From positions 1 through 27,420 of the forward strand of contig JBAZHV010000012.1 of assembly GCA_041652155.1 (NCBI GenBank): a stretch of 27,420 bases of DNA. Reading direction: 5' to 3'. Origin of the DNA: CAIMDX01 sp041652155. GTDB taxonomy: Bacteria > Patescibacteriota > Minisyncoccia > Minisyncoccales > JAQTVQ01. The position numbers and the translations under genes are program-made. Under the pieces are notes generated by a model. The model was given only the letters and a program-made list of their open reading frames with translations, ran no database searches and was not told the DNA's origin. Position 1 is the first letter of the stretch; each line of letters begins with the position of its first letter. This document shows, piece by piece, positions 14,123 through 21,715 of this stretch.

Positions 14123-14175
14123 ATAGTCCATCCCGTCTAATTTTATGAGGTGCGCCGCTGCACCAATTCGGCTTT

Positions 14176-14203
14176 TTGAACCGTACCTTATTATACCTAT
14201 AGA
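14176..14203 (+). promoter_or_regulatory. Putative promoter of the exported DUF5666-like gene
   Basis: TTGAAC (14176-14181), a 16-nt spacer and TATAGA (14198-14203). The leader would be about 60 nt. No riboswitch-like structure is evident in it. Confidence 0.4.
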
Positions 14204-14269
14204 GCTGATCGGGTCGCTCCCGTTTAGCGCGAAAAGGAAAGATAATAAGTAAAGCAAGCAAATACAACT

Positions 14270-15079
14270 ATGAATAAAGCAAAAAATATCGTTGCGGCCA
14301 TGGTGGTTGCTCTCGGCCTTGCGGCCGCCGGCATCACTGCGGTCTACGCATCTTCGAACGCCTCGGATGGTAAAAATCCGATGAACGGCCTCGTATCGGC
14401 CATCGCCTCGAAATTTAATCTTAACGTTAGCGATGTCCAGGCGGTCTTTGATGAACAAAAGGCCGATATGGATACCCAGCGTAAAGAAAGGATGGCGGAG
14501 ATGGAGGCAAAGAACCAGCAGGAATTCGCCGATCGTCTTGTTAAGGCGGTTGCCGCGGGGAAACTTACCCAAGATCAAGCGGATAAGATCACCGCCAAGA
14601 AAGTCGAGCTTGATAAGTTAAAGTCGAGCCTTGAAGGGAAAACCTCTGAGGAACGCAACGCAGCTATGAAAGACCAGAAGAGTTCTTTGAAACAATGGGC
14701 GGCGGATAACAATATTCCCAACGGATATCTTTCTTATGGAGATATCGAGCGAGGACAGCCTGGCGTGATGGGAACGGTCAGCGCGATCAGCGGGACAACG
14801 ATCACTTTAACAGCCAAACAGCCTGGTTCCGACACGGATGTTGTTTATACTGTTGACGCCAGCGGTGCAACTGTTAAGAAGTTCACAAAGGGCGACGCAA
14901 CAAGCAAGCCCGTAGAAACAACCATAGCAGTTAGCGGCATTGCGGCCGGAGATAAGATAATGGTCAAAGGTACGGTTTCGAGCACCAATATCGTCGCCAC
15001 AGAAATAACCGACGGCGATATGGGCGGGTTCCATCGCGGAGGACAAGGATTTGGGAGATCATCGCCGGAACAGGAATAA
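14270..15079 (+). CDS. Exported protein with DUF5666-like C-terminal domain
   Basis: A 269-residue protein. It has an N-terminal signal peptide (KNIVAAMVVALGLAAAGITA, likely cleaved after VYA at about residue 27). Next comes a charged helical region, residues 45-150, with FNLNVSDVQAVFDEQKADM and TQDQADKITAKKVELDKL. The C-terminal beta domain (about 160-250) reads GVMGTVSAISGTTITLTAK and KFTKGDATSKPVETTIAVSG, then IAAGDKIMVKGTV. This OB-like pattern is that of DUF5666, common in Patescibacteria secreted proteins, and the end is Gly-rich (GGFHRGGQGFG). It should be on the cell surface or released. Function is unknown; the helical part resembles tandem small-domain proteins that bind other cell-envelope parts. 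Confidence 0.8.
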   Translation: MNKAKNIVAAMVVALGLAAAGITAVYASSNASDGKNPMNGLVSAIASKFNLNVSDVQAVFDEQKADMDTQRKERMAEMEAKNQQEFADRLVKAVAAGKLTQDQADKITAKKVELDKLKSSLEGKTSEERNAAMKDQKSSLKQWAADNNIPNGYLSYGDIERGQPGVMGTVSAISGTTITLTAKQPGSDTDVVYTVDASGATVKKFTKGDATSKPVETTIAVSGIAAGDKIMVKGTVSSTNIVATEITDGDMGGFHRGGQGFGRSSPEQE

Positions 15080-15118
15080 ACAGACATATCAAGGTCGAAT
15101 TTAATAAATAATTTTAAA

Positions 15119-15150
15119 ACAGCCGCTTGTCATAGAGCGGCTGTTTTTTT
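15119..15150 (+). terminator. Rho-independent terminator
   Basis: ACAGCCGCT (15119-15127) pairs with AGCGGCTGT (15136-15144) and is followed by Ts to 15150. Confidence 0.9.
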
Positions 15151-15179
15151 ATTGCGTCGCGCAATTTTTTAGCCGTATT

Positions 15180-15207
15180 TTGAATAATTAATGATCATTG
15201 GTAAGAT
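15180..15207 (+). promoter_or_regulatory. Promoter of the HD gene (leaderless, extended -10)
   Basis: TTGAAT (15180-15185), a 16-nt spacer and TAAGAT (15202-15207) with an upstream TG (15199-15200). It ends 6 nt before the ATG at 15214. Confidence 0.7.
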
Positions 15208-15213
15208 GTAGGT

Positions 15214-15813
15214 ATGAACTTCGAACACCAAAAATATTTGGAGGCGGTAAAAAGCCAAGTGGAGAACAATATTTTTCTTCACTCTTTAGCTCTTGAAGCT
15301 TGTATGGGAGGTATTTATGACCATCTAAAGTCCCAGGGCCAGATCGGCGAAGGCGAACCTTCGCGAGAAGAATGGCTTTTGGCCGGACTGATCCACGACA
15401 TCGATTACGCGGAAGGATACAAAGAAACCCATCCCGCCAAAACAAGAGAGGTTTTAAGGAAATATAATCTGGAGATTTCCGATGCGGTCGATCTGATCGT
15501 CAAAGCGCACGCGCCGGAGCGGACCGATGTGCGTCCGCAAAATAAAGCCCAATGGGCAATCTTTTGCGCCGACAGCTTGACCGGTTTGATCACGGCGGTC
15601 GCACTGGTGTATCCTTCCAAGAAATTGGCCGATGTTAAATCTTCGTCGGTAATAAAAAGATTTTTGAAAGAACCGAAATTCGCCGCCGGAACAAGAAGGG
15701 AAGAAGCGGCGATGTGCTCGAATCCGGAGGGGTTGAACATCCCTTTGGAAAAATTCATCGAAATATGTTTGGCCGCGATGCAAAAGCTCGAGCCGGATAA
15801 AGCCGCGTTATGA
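15214..15813 (+). CDS. HD-domain phosphohydrolase
   Basis: A 199-residue protein with the metal-binding H...HD...H...D order of the HD superfamily: IFLHSLALEACM (His23), GLIHDIDYAEGY (His61-Asp62), LIVKAHAPE and FCADSLTGLI (final Asp). This size, and the LxCADxLTGLI ending of the core, fit the small 'HDIG/HD domain' proteins that hydrolyse nucleotide or phosphate monoesters. The substrate is not visible. It is monocistronic: a terminator lies upstream and about 200 nt without a gene follow (15814-16010). Confidence 0.87.
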   Translation: MNFEHQKYLEAVKSQVENNIFLHSLALEACMGGIYDHLKSQGQIGEGEPSREEWLLAGLIHDIDYAEGYKETHPAKTREVLRKYNLEISDAVDLIVKAHAPERTDVRPQNKAQWAIFCADSLTGLITAVALVYPSKKLADVKSSSVIKRFLKEPKFAAGTRREEAAMCSNPEGLNIPLEKFIEICLAAMQKLEPDKAAL

Positions 15814-16025
15814 TCGCCGAAAAAGTTTTAATTAAAGATTGTTTCCTATGGTCCAAGATTTGCAGTATTTAGTTTTCGCCGGAGCGGTGTTTTCTATTTG
15901 TTAACTCTTCTTTGATAATTTCGATCTGCCGCAAGAAGATTCTCGGGCCGTTTGCCCACCGGAGATAAAATAGGTAAAATTCCGTTATCCGAATATTTCT
16001 CCGCGCGAAAATGCGCGGCCTTCCC

Positions 16026-17756
16026 ATGACCCAATCGCAAGCATTATTAATACTGAAAACCGGCGCCAATGTTTTTTTGACTGGCGAACCGGGCGCAGGA
16101 AAGACCCACACGATAAACGAGTACGTGGCTTATTTGCGTGCGCAAGGCATCGAACCGGCGGTTACGGCTTCAACCGGCATTGCCGCCACGCATATAAACG
16201 GAATGACCATCCATTCTTGGAGCGGCATAGGCATCAGGAAAGAATTGGACAAATACGATCTCGACAAGATCGCTTCCACCGAATATATTTCCAAGCGCGT
16301 CAGGCGAGCCGAAGTTTTGATCATTGATGAAGTTTCCATGCTGGCCCCGGAAGTGCTTTCGATGGTTGATGTTATTTGCAGGGAGATAAAACAGAATTTC
16401 GAACCGTTCGGGGGGATCCAGATAGTGCTGGTCAGCGATTTTTTTCAGCTTCCGCCGATCGTAAAAGAAGATCGGGCTGGCAATTCCCAAATGGCATTTC
16501 TCGAAGAACCCCGCGGCCGTTTCGCTTACAATTCTCCCGTATGGAAAAAATCCAATTTTATTGTTTGCTATCTCACGGAACAGCACAGGCAGGACGACAA
16601 GGATTTTCTTGATCTGCTTTCGGCGATCCGTTCCAATATTTTTGACGATAACCATTTGCAGCATATCAAAGCCAGAAAGATAGAGCGGACTGCCGCTCCG
16701 GCCGGAGTGCCCAAACTTTTTTCGCATAATATAGATGTCGATCGGGTCAACGACGAGATACTGGCCAAGCTTCCCGGAAAGCCGGAGGCATTCACTATGT
16801 CGGCTCAAGGTCCTGATGCGATCGTCGCCGCGCTCAAAAGAGGATGTCTTTCTCCGGAAAAACTTTATCTTAAGATCGGAGCAGCGGTGATGTTCACCAA
16901 AAATAATTTAAAAGAGGGATTTGTGAACGGCACCATCGGGGTCGTGGAAGGTTTCGATGATGACAGCGATCTCCCGGTCGTAAAGACAAAAAGCGGACGC
17001 CGGATCGAGGTTCCGACAATGGATTGGGCCATAGAGGAAGGCGGCAGGATCAAAGCCAGGATCGCGCAGCTGCCGTTGCGCCTGGCCTGGGCGATAACCG
17101 TGCATAAAAGCCAGGGCATGAGTTTGGATGAGGCGGTGATGGATTTGAGCACCGTTTTTGAATTCGGCCAGGGATACGTCGCGCTTTCGCGCGTCAGGAG
17201 GTTGTCGGGATTGTACCTTTTGGGATGGAACGACCGCGCGTTCCAGGTGCATCCGGAGGTTCTGGCAAAAGATATGGAATTCAGATCGCAATCAGAGGAG
17301 GCGGCCGATGTTTTCGACAGCATGTCCAAAGAAGAAATAGGGAAAATGCACAGGAAATTCATCATCGCTTGCGGCGGAAAATTCGTCGCGAATATCAAAG
17401 AAGGCGCGCCGAAGGTTCGCTCTGCGGGGAAATTGACCCTTTCTGAAAAACGCGAACAGCGCTGGGAATGCACTCTTTCTTTGGTCCGTTCGGGGAAAAA
17501 TTTGGCCGACGCGGCCGAAACTCTCGGACTGACAGGCGGAACTGTTTTGAAGCATTTGGAAGAATTGCGCGCGTTGGGCAGATTATCGTCCAAGGATGTA
17601 TCGCACCTTGCAGCCAGCCTTGAACACGAACTTGATCAGATACAGGACGCTTTTCGCGATCTGGGCATAGACAAACTCTCGCCGGTTTTCAGCAGGTTCG
17701 GCGGCGAATTCTCATACGACGAACTGCGCATAGCGCGCCTGCTGATCGATAAATGA
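16026..17756 (+). CDS. Pif1-like SF1 DNA helicase with C-terminal HTH
   Basis: A protein of 576 residues from the ATG at 16026 (581 if an upstream in-frame ATG at 16011 is used). The helicase begins MTQSQALLILKTGANVFLTG followed by Walker A EPGAGKT (about 21-27). It has DEVSML (Walker B), a VLVSDFFQLPPI motif (III), YLTEQHRQDD (IV), and the late VHKSQGMSLDEAVMDLS and GYVALSRVRRLSGLYL motifs, which are typical of RecD/Pif1. The last 100 residues form an HTH of the helicase-associated type (SGKNLADAAETLGLTGGTVL, then LKHLEELRALGRLS). Pif1 enzymes unwind 5' to 3' and resolve G-quadruplexes and stalled forks. The 16026 start aligns with the usual family start; GATAAAATA (15964-15972) 47 nt before 16011 argues for the longer form. 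Confidence 0.92.
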   Translation: MTQSQALLILKTGANVFLTGEPGAGKTHTINEYVAYLRAQGIEPAVTASTGIAATHINGMTIHSWSGIGIRKELDKYDLDKIASTEYISKRVRRAEVLIIDEVSMLAPEVLSMVDVICREIKQNFEPFGGIQIVLVSDFFQLPPIVKEDRAGNSQMAFLEEPRGRFAYNSPVWKKSNFIVCYLTEQHRQDDKDFLDLLSAIRSNIFDDNHLQHIKARKIERTAAPAGVPKLFSHNIDVDRVNDEILAKLPGKPEAFTMSAQGPDAIVAALKRGCLSPEKLYLKIGAAVMFTKNNLKEGFVNGTIGVVEGFDDDSDLPVVKTKSGRRIEVPTMDWAIEEGGRIKARIAQLPLRLAWAITVHKSQGMSLDEAVMDLSTVFEFGQGYVALSRVRRLSGLYLLGWNDRAFQVHPEVLAKDMEFRSQSEEAADVFDSMSKEEIGKMHRKFIIACGGKFVANIKEGAPKVRSAGKLTLSEKREQRWECTLSLVRSGKNLADAAETLGLTGGTVLKHLEELRALGRLSSKDVSHLAASLEHELDQIQDAFRDLGIDKLSPVFSRFGGEFSYDELRIARLLIDK

Positions 17757-17776
17757 GAAGAATGTATAATCCCGAT

Positions 17777-17808
17777 ATTCAAAAACCGGCTTAAGCCGGT
17801 TTTTGAAT
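17777..17808. terminator. Bidirectional terminator between convergent genes
   Basis: A perfect 14-bp stem (17777-17790 with 17795-17808) around TTAA, with A and T runs on either side of a CCGGC core. It serves the helicase gene and the minus-strand gene at 17830. Confidence 0.88.
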
Positions 17809-17829
17809 GCGCCGATTCTGTCGCGCCGT

Positions 17830-18066
17830 TTAGCTGCGGTCTTCGATGTCTTTGTTGAATTTTTGCGTAAATTTTCTAATGGCCGGCTGTCTTGAGCAGA
17901 ACTCCAGAAATTTTTTATAAAGCCAGGGGAGAATGAATGTTTTGAAAATAAGCAGCAGGACAAAAACCGCGATCTCTTTCGCTTTTTGTTTTATCTGTCT
18001 GTTCTGTTCTTCCTTTTTGGATCTTATATCCTGGAAAAGGTTTTTACTGTCTTGAAGCGGATCCAT
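17830..18066 (-). CDS. Small single-pass membrane protein downstream of the kinase-like gene
   Basis: A 78-residue protein. A charged N-terminus (KNLFQDIRSKKEEQNRQIKQ) leads to one hydrophobic helix (EIAVFVLLLIFKTFILPWLY, about residues 31-50) and a basic C-terminal tail. No known family is apparent. It starts 22 nt after the histidine-kinase-like gene ends, in the same direction, so the two are likely cotranscribed and may act together at the membrane. Confidence 0.65.
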   Translation of the reverse strand: MDPLQDSKNLFQDIRSKKEEQNRQIKQKAKEIAVFVLLLIFKTFILPWLYKKFLEFCSRQPAIRKFTQKFNKDIEDRS

Positions 18067-18088
18067 TGTTTTTTTATTCGCTTTAAAT

Positions 18089-19021
18089 TTAAAGAGTTGT
18101 CGGCAAAGTGAACCAGAATGTGGTTCCTATGTTTTCTTCGCTCTCGAATCCGATCTCGCCGTCGGACATTTCGATGATCGTTTTGGCTACGTAGAGGCCG
18201 AGGCCAGACCCTTGGCTCTGGCGCTTCATCGCGTTTTCCGAACGGAAGAATTTTTTAAATAAATGTTTTTGGTCGTCTTTAGGTATTCCCGCGCCGCTGT
18301 CTTTCACTTCAAAACGGACCTTCATCCCTTTTTCTTCATAGGCAAGGGTTACGATCACTTTACTTTTTTTTGGGGAGTACCTGATGGCATTGTCTAAAAG
18401 GTTTTCCGCGGCTATTCTGATCTGCTTTTGGTCGGCATGGACGAATTTTAAACCTTTTTCGCAGTTCAGCACTATCTCTATCTCTCGAGAATCGGAATAA
18501 GGCTTGAACAGCGTGATCATGCTGTTCGTCATTCCTTCCAAGGAAAAGGCGTCGTTATTAAAAACCAGAGTTCCTGATTGCAGGCGCGAGACTACAAGCA
18601 GATTGGAAACGAGATCTCTAACTTGAGTATTGTTTTTTTTCAAAGACGCGAAATATTCATCCATTTCATAGGGTATTTTCCCGGCGCGTCCGGAAAGGAT
18701 AAGGTCCAGGGTCCGGCTCATATCAGCCAAGGGGGTTCCGAGCTCCCGGGAAACTATTTCTATAAATTCCGATTTCATCCTGTTGATCTCCGCCAGTTTT
18801 TCAAAGCCTTTGGCGATCACAAAAGAGATCACAAGAAGGATGGTGGCGAGGGCCATAACGATCAGAACGACCACCGGTTCTTTGAGATAATGTCCGCCGA
18901 GGTAATAAGCAGTCGCTTCGCTTATAGCGATGAGGGTTCCCAGTATGGGAAACAATATCAAGGGTCTGTCCCACGGGCTTTGCGTATTATGGATATTTCG
19001 AGGCAATTTTTTAGAGCTCAT
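18089..19021 (-). CDS. Sensor-kinase-like protein lacking the phospho-acceptor histidine
   Basis: From the ATG at 19021 it has 310 residues; an in-frame TTG at 19030 is less likely, because the -10 box TATATT (19034-19029) leaves the mRNA starting at about 19022. Two membrane helices (about 20-42 and 49-70) are joined by a very short loop, so there is no real periplasmic sensor domain. The dimerisation segment reads MKSEFIEIVSRELGTPLADM, where the usual F-x-x-x-V-S-H-E-L-R-T-P-L has Arg92 in place of His and Gly95 in place of Arg. The ATPase half is complete: NLLDNAIRYSP (N box), DSGAGIP (G1), LFKKFFR (F) and GSGLGLYVAK (G2). It can probably bind ATP but cannot be phosphorylated at the normal site. 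No response regulator is adjacent. Confidence 0.88.
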   Translation of the reverse strand: MSSKKLPRNIHNTQSPWDRPLILFPILGTLIAISEATAYYLGGHYLKEPVVVLIVMALATILLVISFVIAKGFEKLAEINRMKSEFIEIVSRELGTPLADMSRTLDLILSGRAGKIPYEMDEYFASLKKNNTQVRDLVSNLLVVSRLQSGTLVFNNDAFSLEGMTNSMITLFKPYSDSREIEIVLNCEKGLKFVHADQKQIRIAAENLLDNAIRYSPKKSKVIVTLAYEEKGMKVRFEVKDSGAGIPKDDQKHLFKKFFRSENAMKRQSQGSGLGLYVAKTIIEMSDGEIGFESEENIGTTFWFTLPTTL

Positions 19022-19095
19022 TGAAGTCAATATAACACAAAATTATTTTGTTAAAAAATAAGACTCTCCGCGGAAAGCCTCATTTTTATGCCCGC

Positions 19096-19365
19096 CTATT
19101 TTTTAAAAAATAACCAGCAAAGGCAATGGCCGTTCTTTTCGATCTCTTCCCGGGAATAAGAACAAGGGCAAATGTTTTTCTCATCGATCTCGGGCTGGCC
19201 TTTTACGATACGGCAAGGGCAATAGCGGGCTCCGTATTTTTTTTCGTTGGCGAGCAATCTTCCGGCCAACCCGTTTATCAAATTTTTGTCGGGATTTATT
19301 TTAAGGCCGTTTTTTTGCGCGTATTCTTCGTACTGTTCAATGAGTTTTTTTTCTTCTGCTTCCAT
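19096..19365 (-). CDS. Ferredoxin-thioredoxin reductase catalytic-domain protein
   Basis: An 89-residue protein with three cysteine pairs: YCPCR (C49, C51), ICPCS (C66, C68) and HCLCWLF (C81, C83). In FTR catalytic subunits (CPC, CPC, CHC) these carry a [4Fe-4S] cluster beside a redox disulfide and reduce thioredoxin from ferredoxin. Here the last motif is CLC rather than CHC; the missing histidine is the residue next to the cluster that takes part in catalysis. The upstream, same-strand thioredoxin (84 nt away) is the obvious partner. The electron donor is not in the window. Confidence 0.87.
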   Translation of the reverse strand: MEAEEKKLIEQYEEYAQKNGLKINPDKNLINGLAGRLLANEKKYGARYCPCRIVKGQPEIDEKNICPCSYSREEIEKNGHCLCWLFFKK

Positions 19366-19416
19366 GATGAAGCGAGCGTTGAAGATAGGAGGTCGAAGAT
19401 CGCGGCATCATCACAA

Positions 19417-19440
19417 CGACATTCGACATTCGACATTCGA
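19417..19440. repeat. Three tandem copies of CGACATT
   Basis: Three 7-bp units (19417-19423, 19424-19430, 19431-19437) followed by CGA lie between the thioredoxin and FTR genes. They are too short and few to be a CRISPR array. They may be a remnant of a dispersed repeat. Confidence 0.7.
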
Positions 19441-19449
19441 CTCTCGAAG

Positions 19450-19779
19450 TTAATTTTTAAGGCTTCCCAATATCCAATCTTTGACCGCGTCTTGAGGCAT
19501 AAAGCCAAGGAAGTCGGCGACAGCCTCTTTGTTTTTGAACAGTATGACCGTCGGAACCTGTTCAACTTTGAACTGCCGGGTTATGTCGGGAGATTTATCA
19601 ATATCCATTTTGGCGAAGATAACCTCGCCGGCCAAGTCTTTGTCCTCGGACAGTTTATCGAGCACGGGGCTTAACATCGAACACGGAGGGCACCAGGTGG
19701 CGAAAAAATCGACCAGCACCGGCTTTTCCGATTCTTCGATGAACTTTTTGAAATTTTGATCGTTTAATGTGGTGATCAT
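19450..19779 (-). CDS. trxA: Thioredoxin (WCPPC type)
   Basis: A 109-residue protein with the complete thioredoxin fold: VLVDFFATWCPPCSMLSPVL (C30, C33), MDIDKSPDITRQFKVEQVPT with the cis-proline and a C-terminal helix. The active site is CPPC instead of the common CGPC, which changes redox potential. It has an upstream TAAAAT (19792-19787) about 8 nt before the ATG and an AAAGGA just before the start. The FTR gene follows on the same strand, so the two likely form one redox unit: ferredoxin to FTR to thioredoxin. Confidence 0.93.
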   Translation of the reverse strand: MITTLNDQNFKKFIEESEKPVLVDFFATWCPPCSMLSPVLDKLSEDKDLAGEVIFAKMDIDKSPDITRQFKVEQVPTVILFKNKEAVADFLGFMPQDAVKDWILGSLKN

Positions 19780-19863
19780 GTCCTTTATTTTACCTTATCT
19801 GTCTAAAATGGGCAACCAAAAAGGACCTGTGCAAAAATTTTCTTTTATACTCAAGGAAATTTT

Positions 19864-19871
19864 GGTAAAAT
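19864..19871 (+). promoter_or_regulatory. Promoter of the pilin-LamG operon (leaderless)
   Basis: The extended element reads GGTAAAAT, with TAAAAT at 19866-19871, 7 nt before the ATG at 19879. No good -35 is seen. No other promoter was found between here and 25274, which supports a single six-gene transcript of about 5.4 kb. Confidence 0.55.
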
Positions 19872-19878
19872 TAAATTA

Positions 19879-20820
19879 ATGTATCCTCAAACCAACAGTT
19901 CCGGCAGAAACTTCTCCCGTCCGGGTTTTACTCTCATCGAGCTTTTGGTTGTCATCGCCATCGTCGGCATTCTGGCCGGGATGGTCGTGGTGAATATGTC
20001 GGGAGCGACAGAGAGCGCGAGGATCGCCAAGGCTCAAGTTTTTGCTTCCAGCATCCAGCGCACCATGGCTACTAATTTGATCGGGGATTGGAATTTTGAT
20101 GACCAGACCGCAAATGATTCTTCTGGAAAGGAGAATAATGGGACGGTGATCGGAGGGGCGGTTTTTTCTACGAGCACTCCGTATGGGAACAACGTTGCCG
20201 GACGATATTCGATGAATTTTGACGGTATAGATGATATAGTTAACCTGCCGGATAACGGTTCCCTCGATTTCAATAAAAGTTTTACCGTTGTTTCCTGGAT
20301 CAAGGCCAGCGCGTTTGCCAATCCTGTCCCTATCTGTAAACAGGCGCCTATTGTGGCAAATGATGATTATGGTTGGAAGGTCGTGCTAGGCGAAACAGGT
20401 TATGTTAGAGCTTCGATATATCATACCGCCGGGGTCGGTTCCGGTTTTTCCGCCAGCTATCCGATCGTTCTGGATAGATGGTATAGTATCGTTTTTGTGT
20501 ATTCTCAAGAGAGAATGAGAATGGATCTTTTTATCGACGGCAAACCGGCAGGGAATAAATCATTTACAGATCTGAATATCTATTATTCCGGAGCGGATAG
20601 CCCTCACATAGGAGCCATCACCGGATGCGGAGGCCAGAACAATTATTTTACCGGCCTTATCGATGATGTTCGCATTTACAATCAAGCGTTTTCCGCTTCA
20701 CTGGTCAAGGAAGATCATCTCGCTGGTCTTGATAAACTTTTAGCAGTAGGGTCTGTCACGAAGGAGGAATATCAAAAAAGGACAGCGGACTTAAATTCAA
20801 ATTACGCAGCTAATGAATAA
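19879..20820 (+). CDS. Prepilin-like LamG protein 1 (array head)
   Basis: A 313-residue protein. It has a type IV prepilin N-terminus: a short basic leader ending RPG, then FTLIELLVVIAIVGILAGM with Glu5, cut by prepilin peptidase after Gly. A pilin-like spine helix follows, then NLIGDWNFDDQTANDSSGKE leads into a LamG/concanavalin-type jelly roll (about 85-270) with SFTVVSWIKASAF and GLIDDVRIYNQAFS, the two most conserved LamG strands. The C-terminal tail reads LAGLDKLLAVGSVTKEEYQK and resembles a SHOCT motif. Unlike the five copies behind it, it has Gly at -1 and lacks the DC-V-SGSC cysteine pair, so it is the most diverged member. Its last 8 nt overlap the next start. Confidence 0.9.
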   Translation: MYPQTNSSGRNFSRPGFTLIELLVVIAIVGILAGMVVVNMSGATESARIAKAQVFASSIQRTMATNLIGDWNFDDQTANDSSGKENNGTVIGGAVFSTSTPYGNNVAGRYSMNFDGIDDIVNLPDNGSLDFNKSFTVVSWIKASAFANPVPICKQAPIVANDDYGWKVVLGETGYVRASIYHTAGVGSGFSASYPIVLDRWYSIVFVYSQERMRMDLFIDGKPAGNKSFTDLNIYYSGADSPHIGAITGCGGQNNYFTGLIDDVRIYNQAFSASLVKEDHLAGLDKLLAVGSVTKEEYQKRTADLNSNYAANE

Positions 20821-21715
20821 CCATCCGTTCAAATTCCAAAAAGCTTTCACCCTCATCGAGCTTTTGGTTGTCATCGCCATCATCGGCATTCTGGCAGGTA
20901 TGGTCGCGGTGAATATGTCGGGAGCGACCAACGCCGCTAGGATCGCCAAGTCCAAAGCTTTTTCCGGATCGATCCGAAGCTCTATGCTGATGAACCGGGT
21001 TTCGGAATGGAGGTTCGACGAAGGATCGGGGACGGCTACTGCCGATAGTCTTGGACCGAGCAACGGAATTCTCAATAATTTTAATTTTACCGGAAGTTCC
21101 AATTGGAAAACGGGAGCCGATTGCGTGAGCGGTTCGTGTTTGAGCTTTGACGGGTCGAATGACTTTGTTAATTTCGGGAACGACCCGAGCCTTAGCAGCC
21201 CGACCTTCACTTGGGAGATGTGGGTTTACAATCCTAAGGTGGGAGTGTGGGTATTTTCAAAAAATAAAGATGACGGGATCCCCAGCATGGAATACGGGTT
21301 TATCATCCAGTCTCCGGGAGCATTTTTCCAAACGTATATAAACGGAGCGAACCGGTCTACATCGGCGAATACGAATCTTGCCACGGCCGGATGGAGCCAT
21401 ATTGCGGTGGTCTTTGACGGAACGAAAATAGTCTATTACATCGACGGAAAAATATTTGAAACGGACAATTGGACGGGGACAGTGACCGCGACCGATGCCA
21501 GTTTGCAATTTTCGGGCCGCCGGCCGGGATACGGCTCTCCTTTCGGAGGAGTTCTGGACGATTTCCGCATCTATAATTCTCCGCTTACTTCTTATCAAAT
21601 ACAGGATCATTATTTAGCAGGATTGAATAAACTTGTGTCCAAGGGAATTATCACTGAAAATAAATACAACCAGAAATTATTAAATTTTAATTCTCCGCAT
21701 GCTTCCAGCAAATAG
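20813..21715 (+). CDS. Prepilin-like LamG protein 2
   Basis: A 300-residue protein. The leader ends QKA before FTLIELLVVIAIIGILAGM (Ala at -1, accepted by prepilin peptidases), followed by NMSGATNAARIAKSKAFSGS. LamG body: VSEWRFDEGSGTATADSLGP, a cysteine pair DCVSGSCLSFDGSNDFV, TFTWEMWVYNPKVG and GVLDDFRIYNSPL. The tail LAGLNKLVSKGIITENKYNQ is the SHOCT-like element. The start ATGAATAA overlaps the stop of gene 1 by 8 nt. In its own body, cysteines C-x5-C probably form a disulfide on the cell surface. The tail is the least conserved of the six and ends SPHASSK. Confidence 0.92.
   Translation: MNNHPFKFQKAFTLIELLVVIAIIGILAGMVAVNMSGATNAARIAKSKAFSGSIRSSMLMNRVSEWRFDEGSGTATADSLGPSNGILNNFNFTGSSNWKTGADCVSGSCLSFDGSNDFVNFGNDPSLSSPTFTWEMWVYNPKVGVWVFSKNKDDGIPSMEYGFIIQSPGAFFQTYINGANRSTSANTNLATAGWSHIAVVFDGTKIVYYIDGKIFETDNWTGTVTATDASLQFSGRRPGYGSPFGGVLDDFRIYNSPLTSYQIQDHYLAGLNKLVSKGIITENKYNQKLLNFNSPHASSK

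Noticed and set aside
14069..14578. 169-codon minus-strand open frame
   Set aside because: Overlaps a terminator and the 5' part of the exported DUF5666-like gene; no domain.
19417..19440. Tandem CGACATT copies as a CRISPR
   Set aside because: Three 7-bp units with no spacers and no cas genes.
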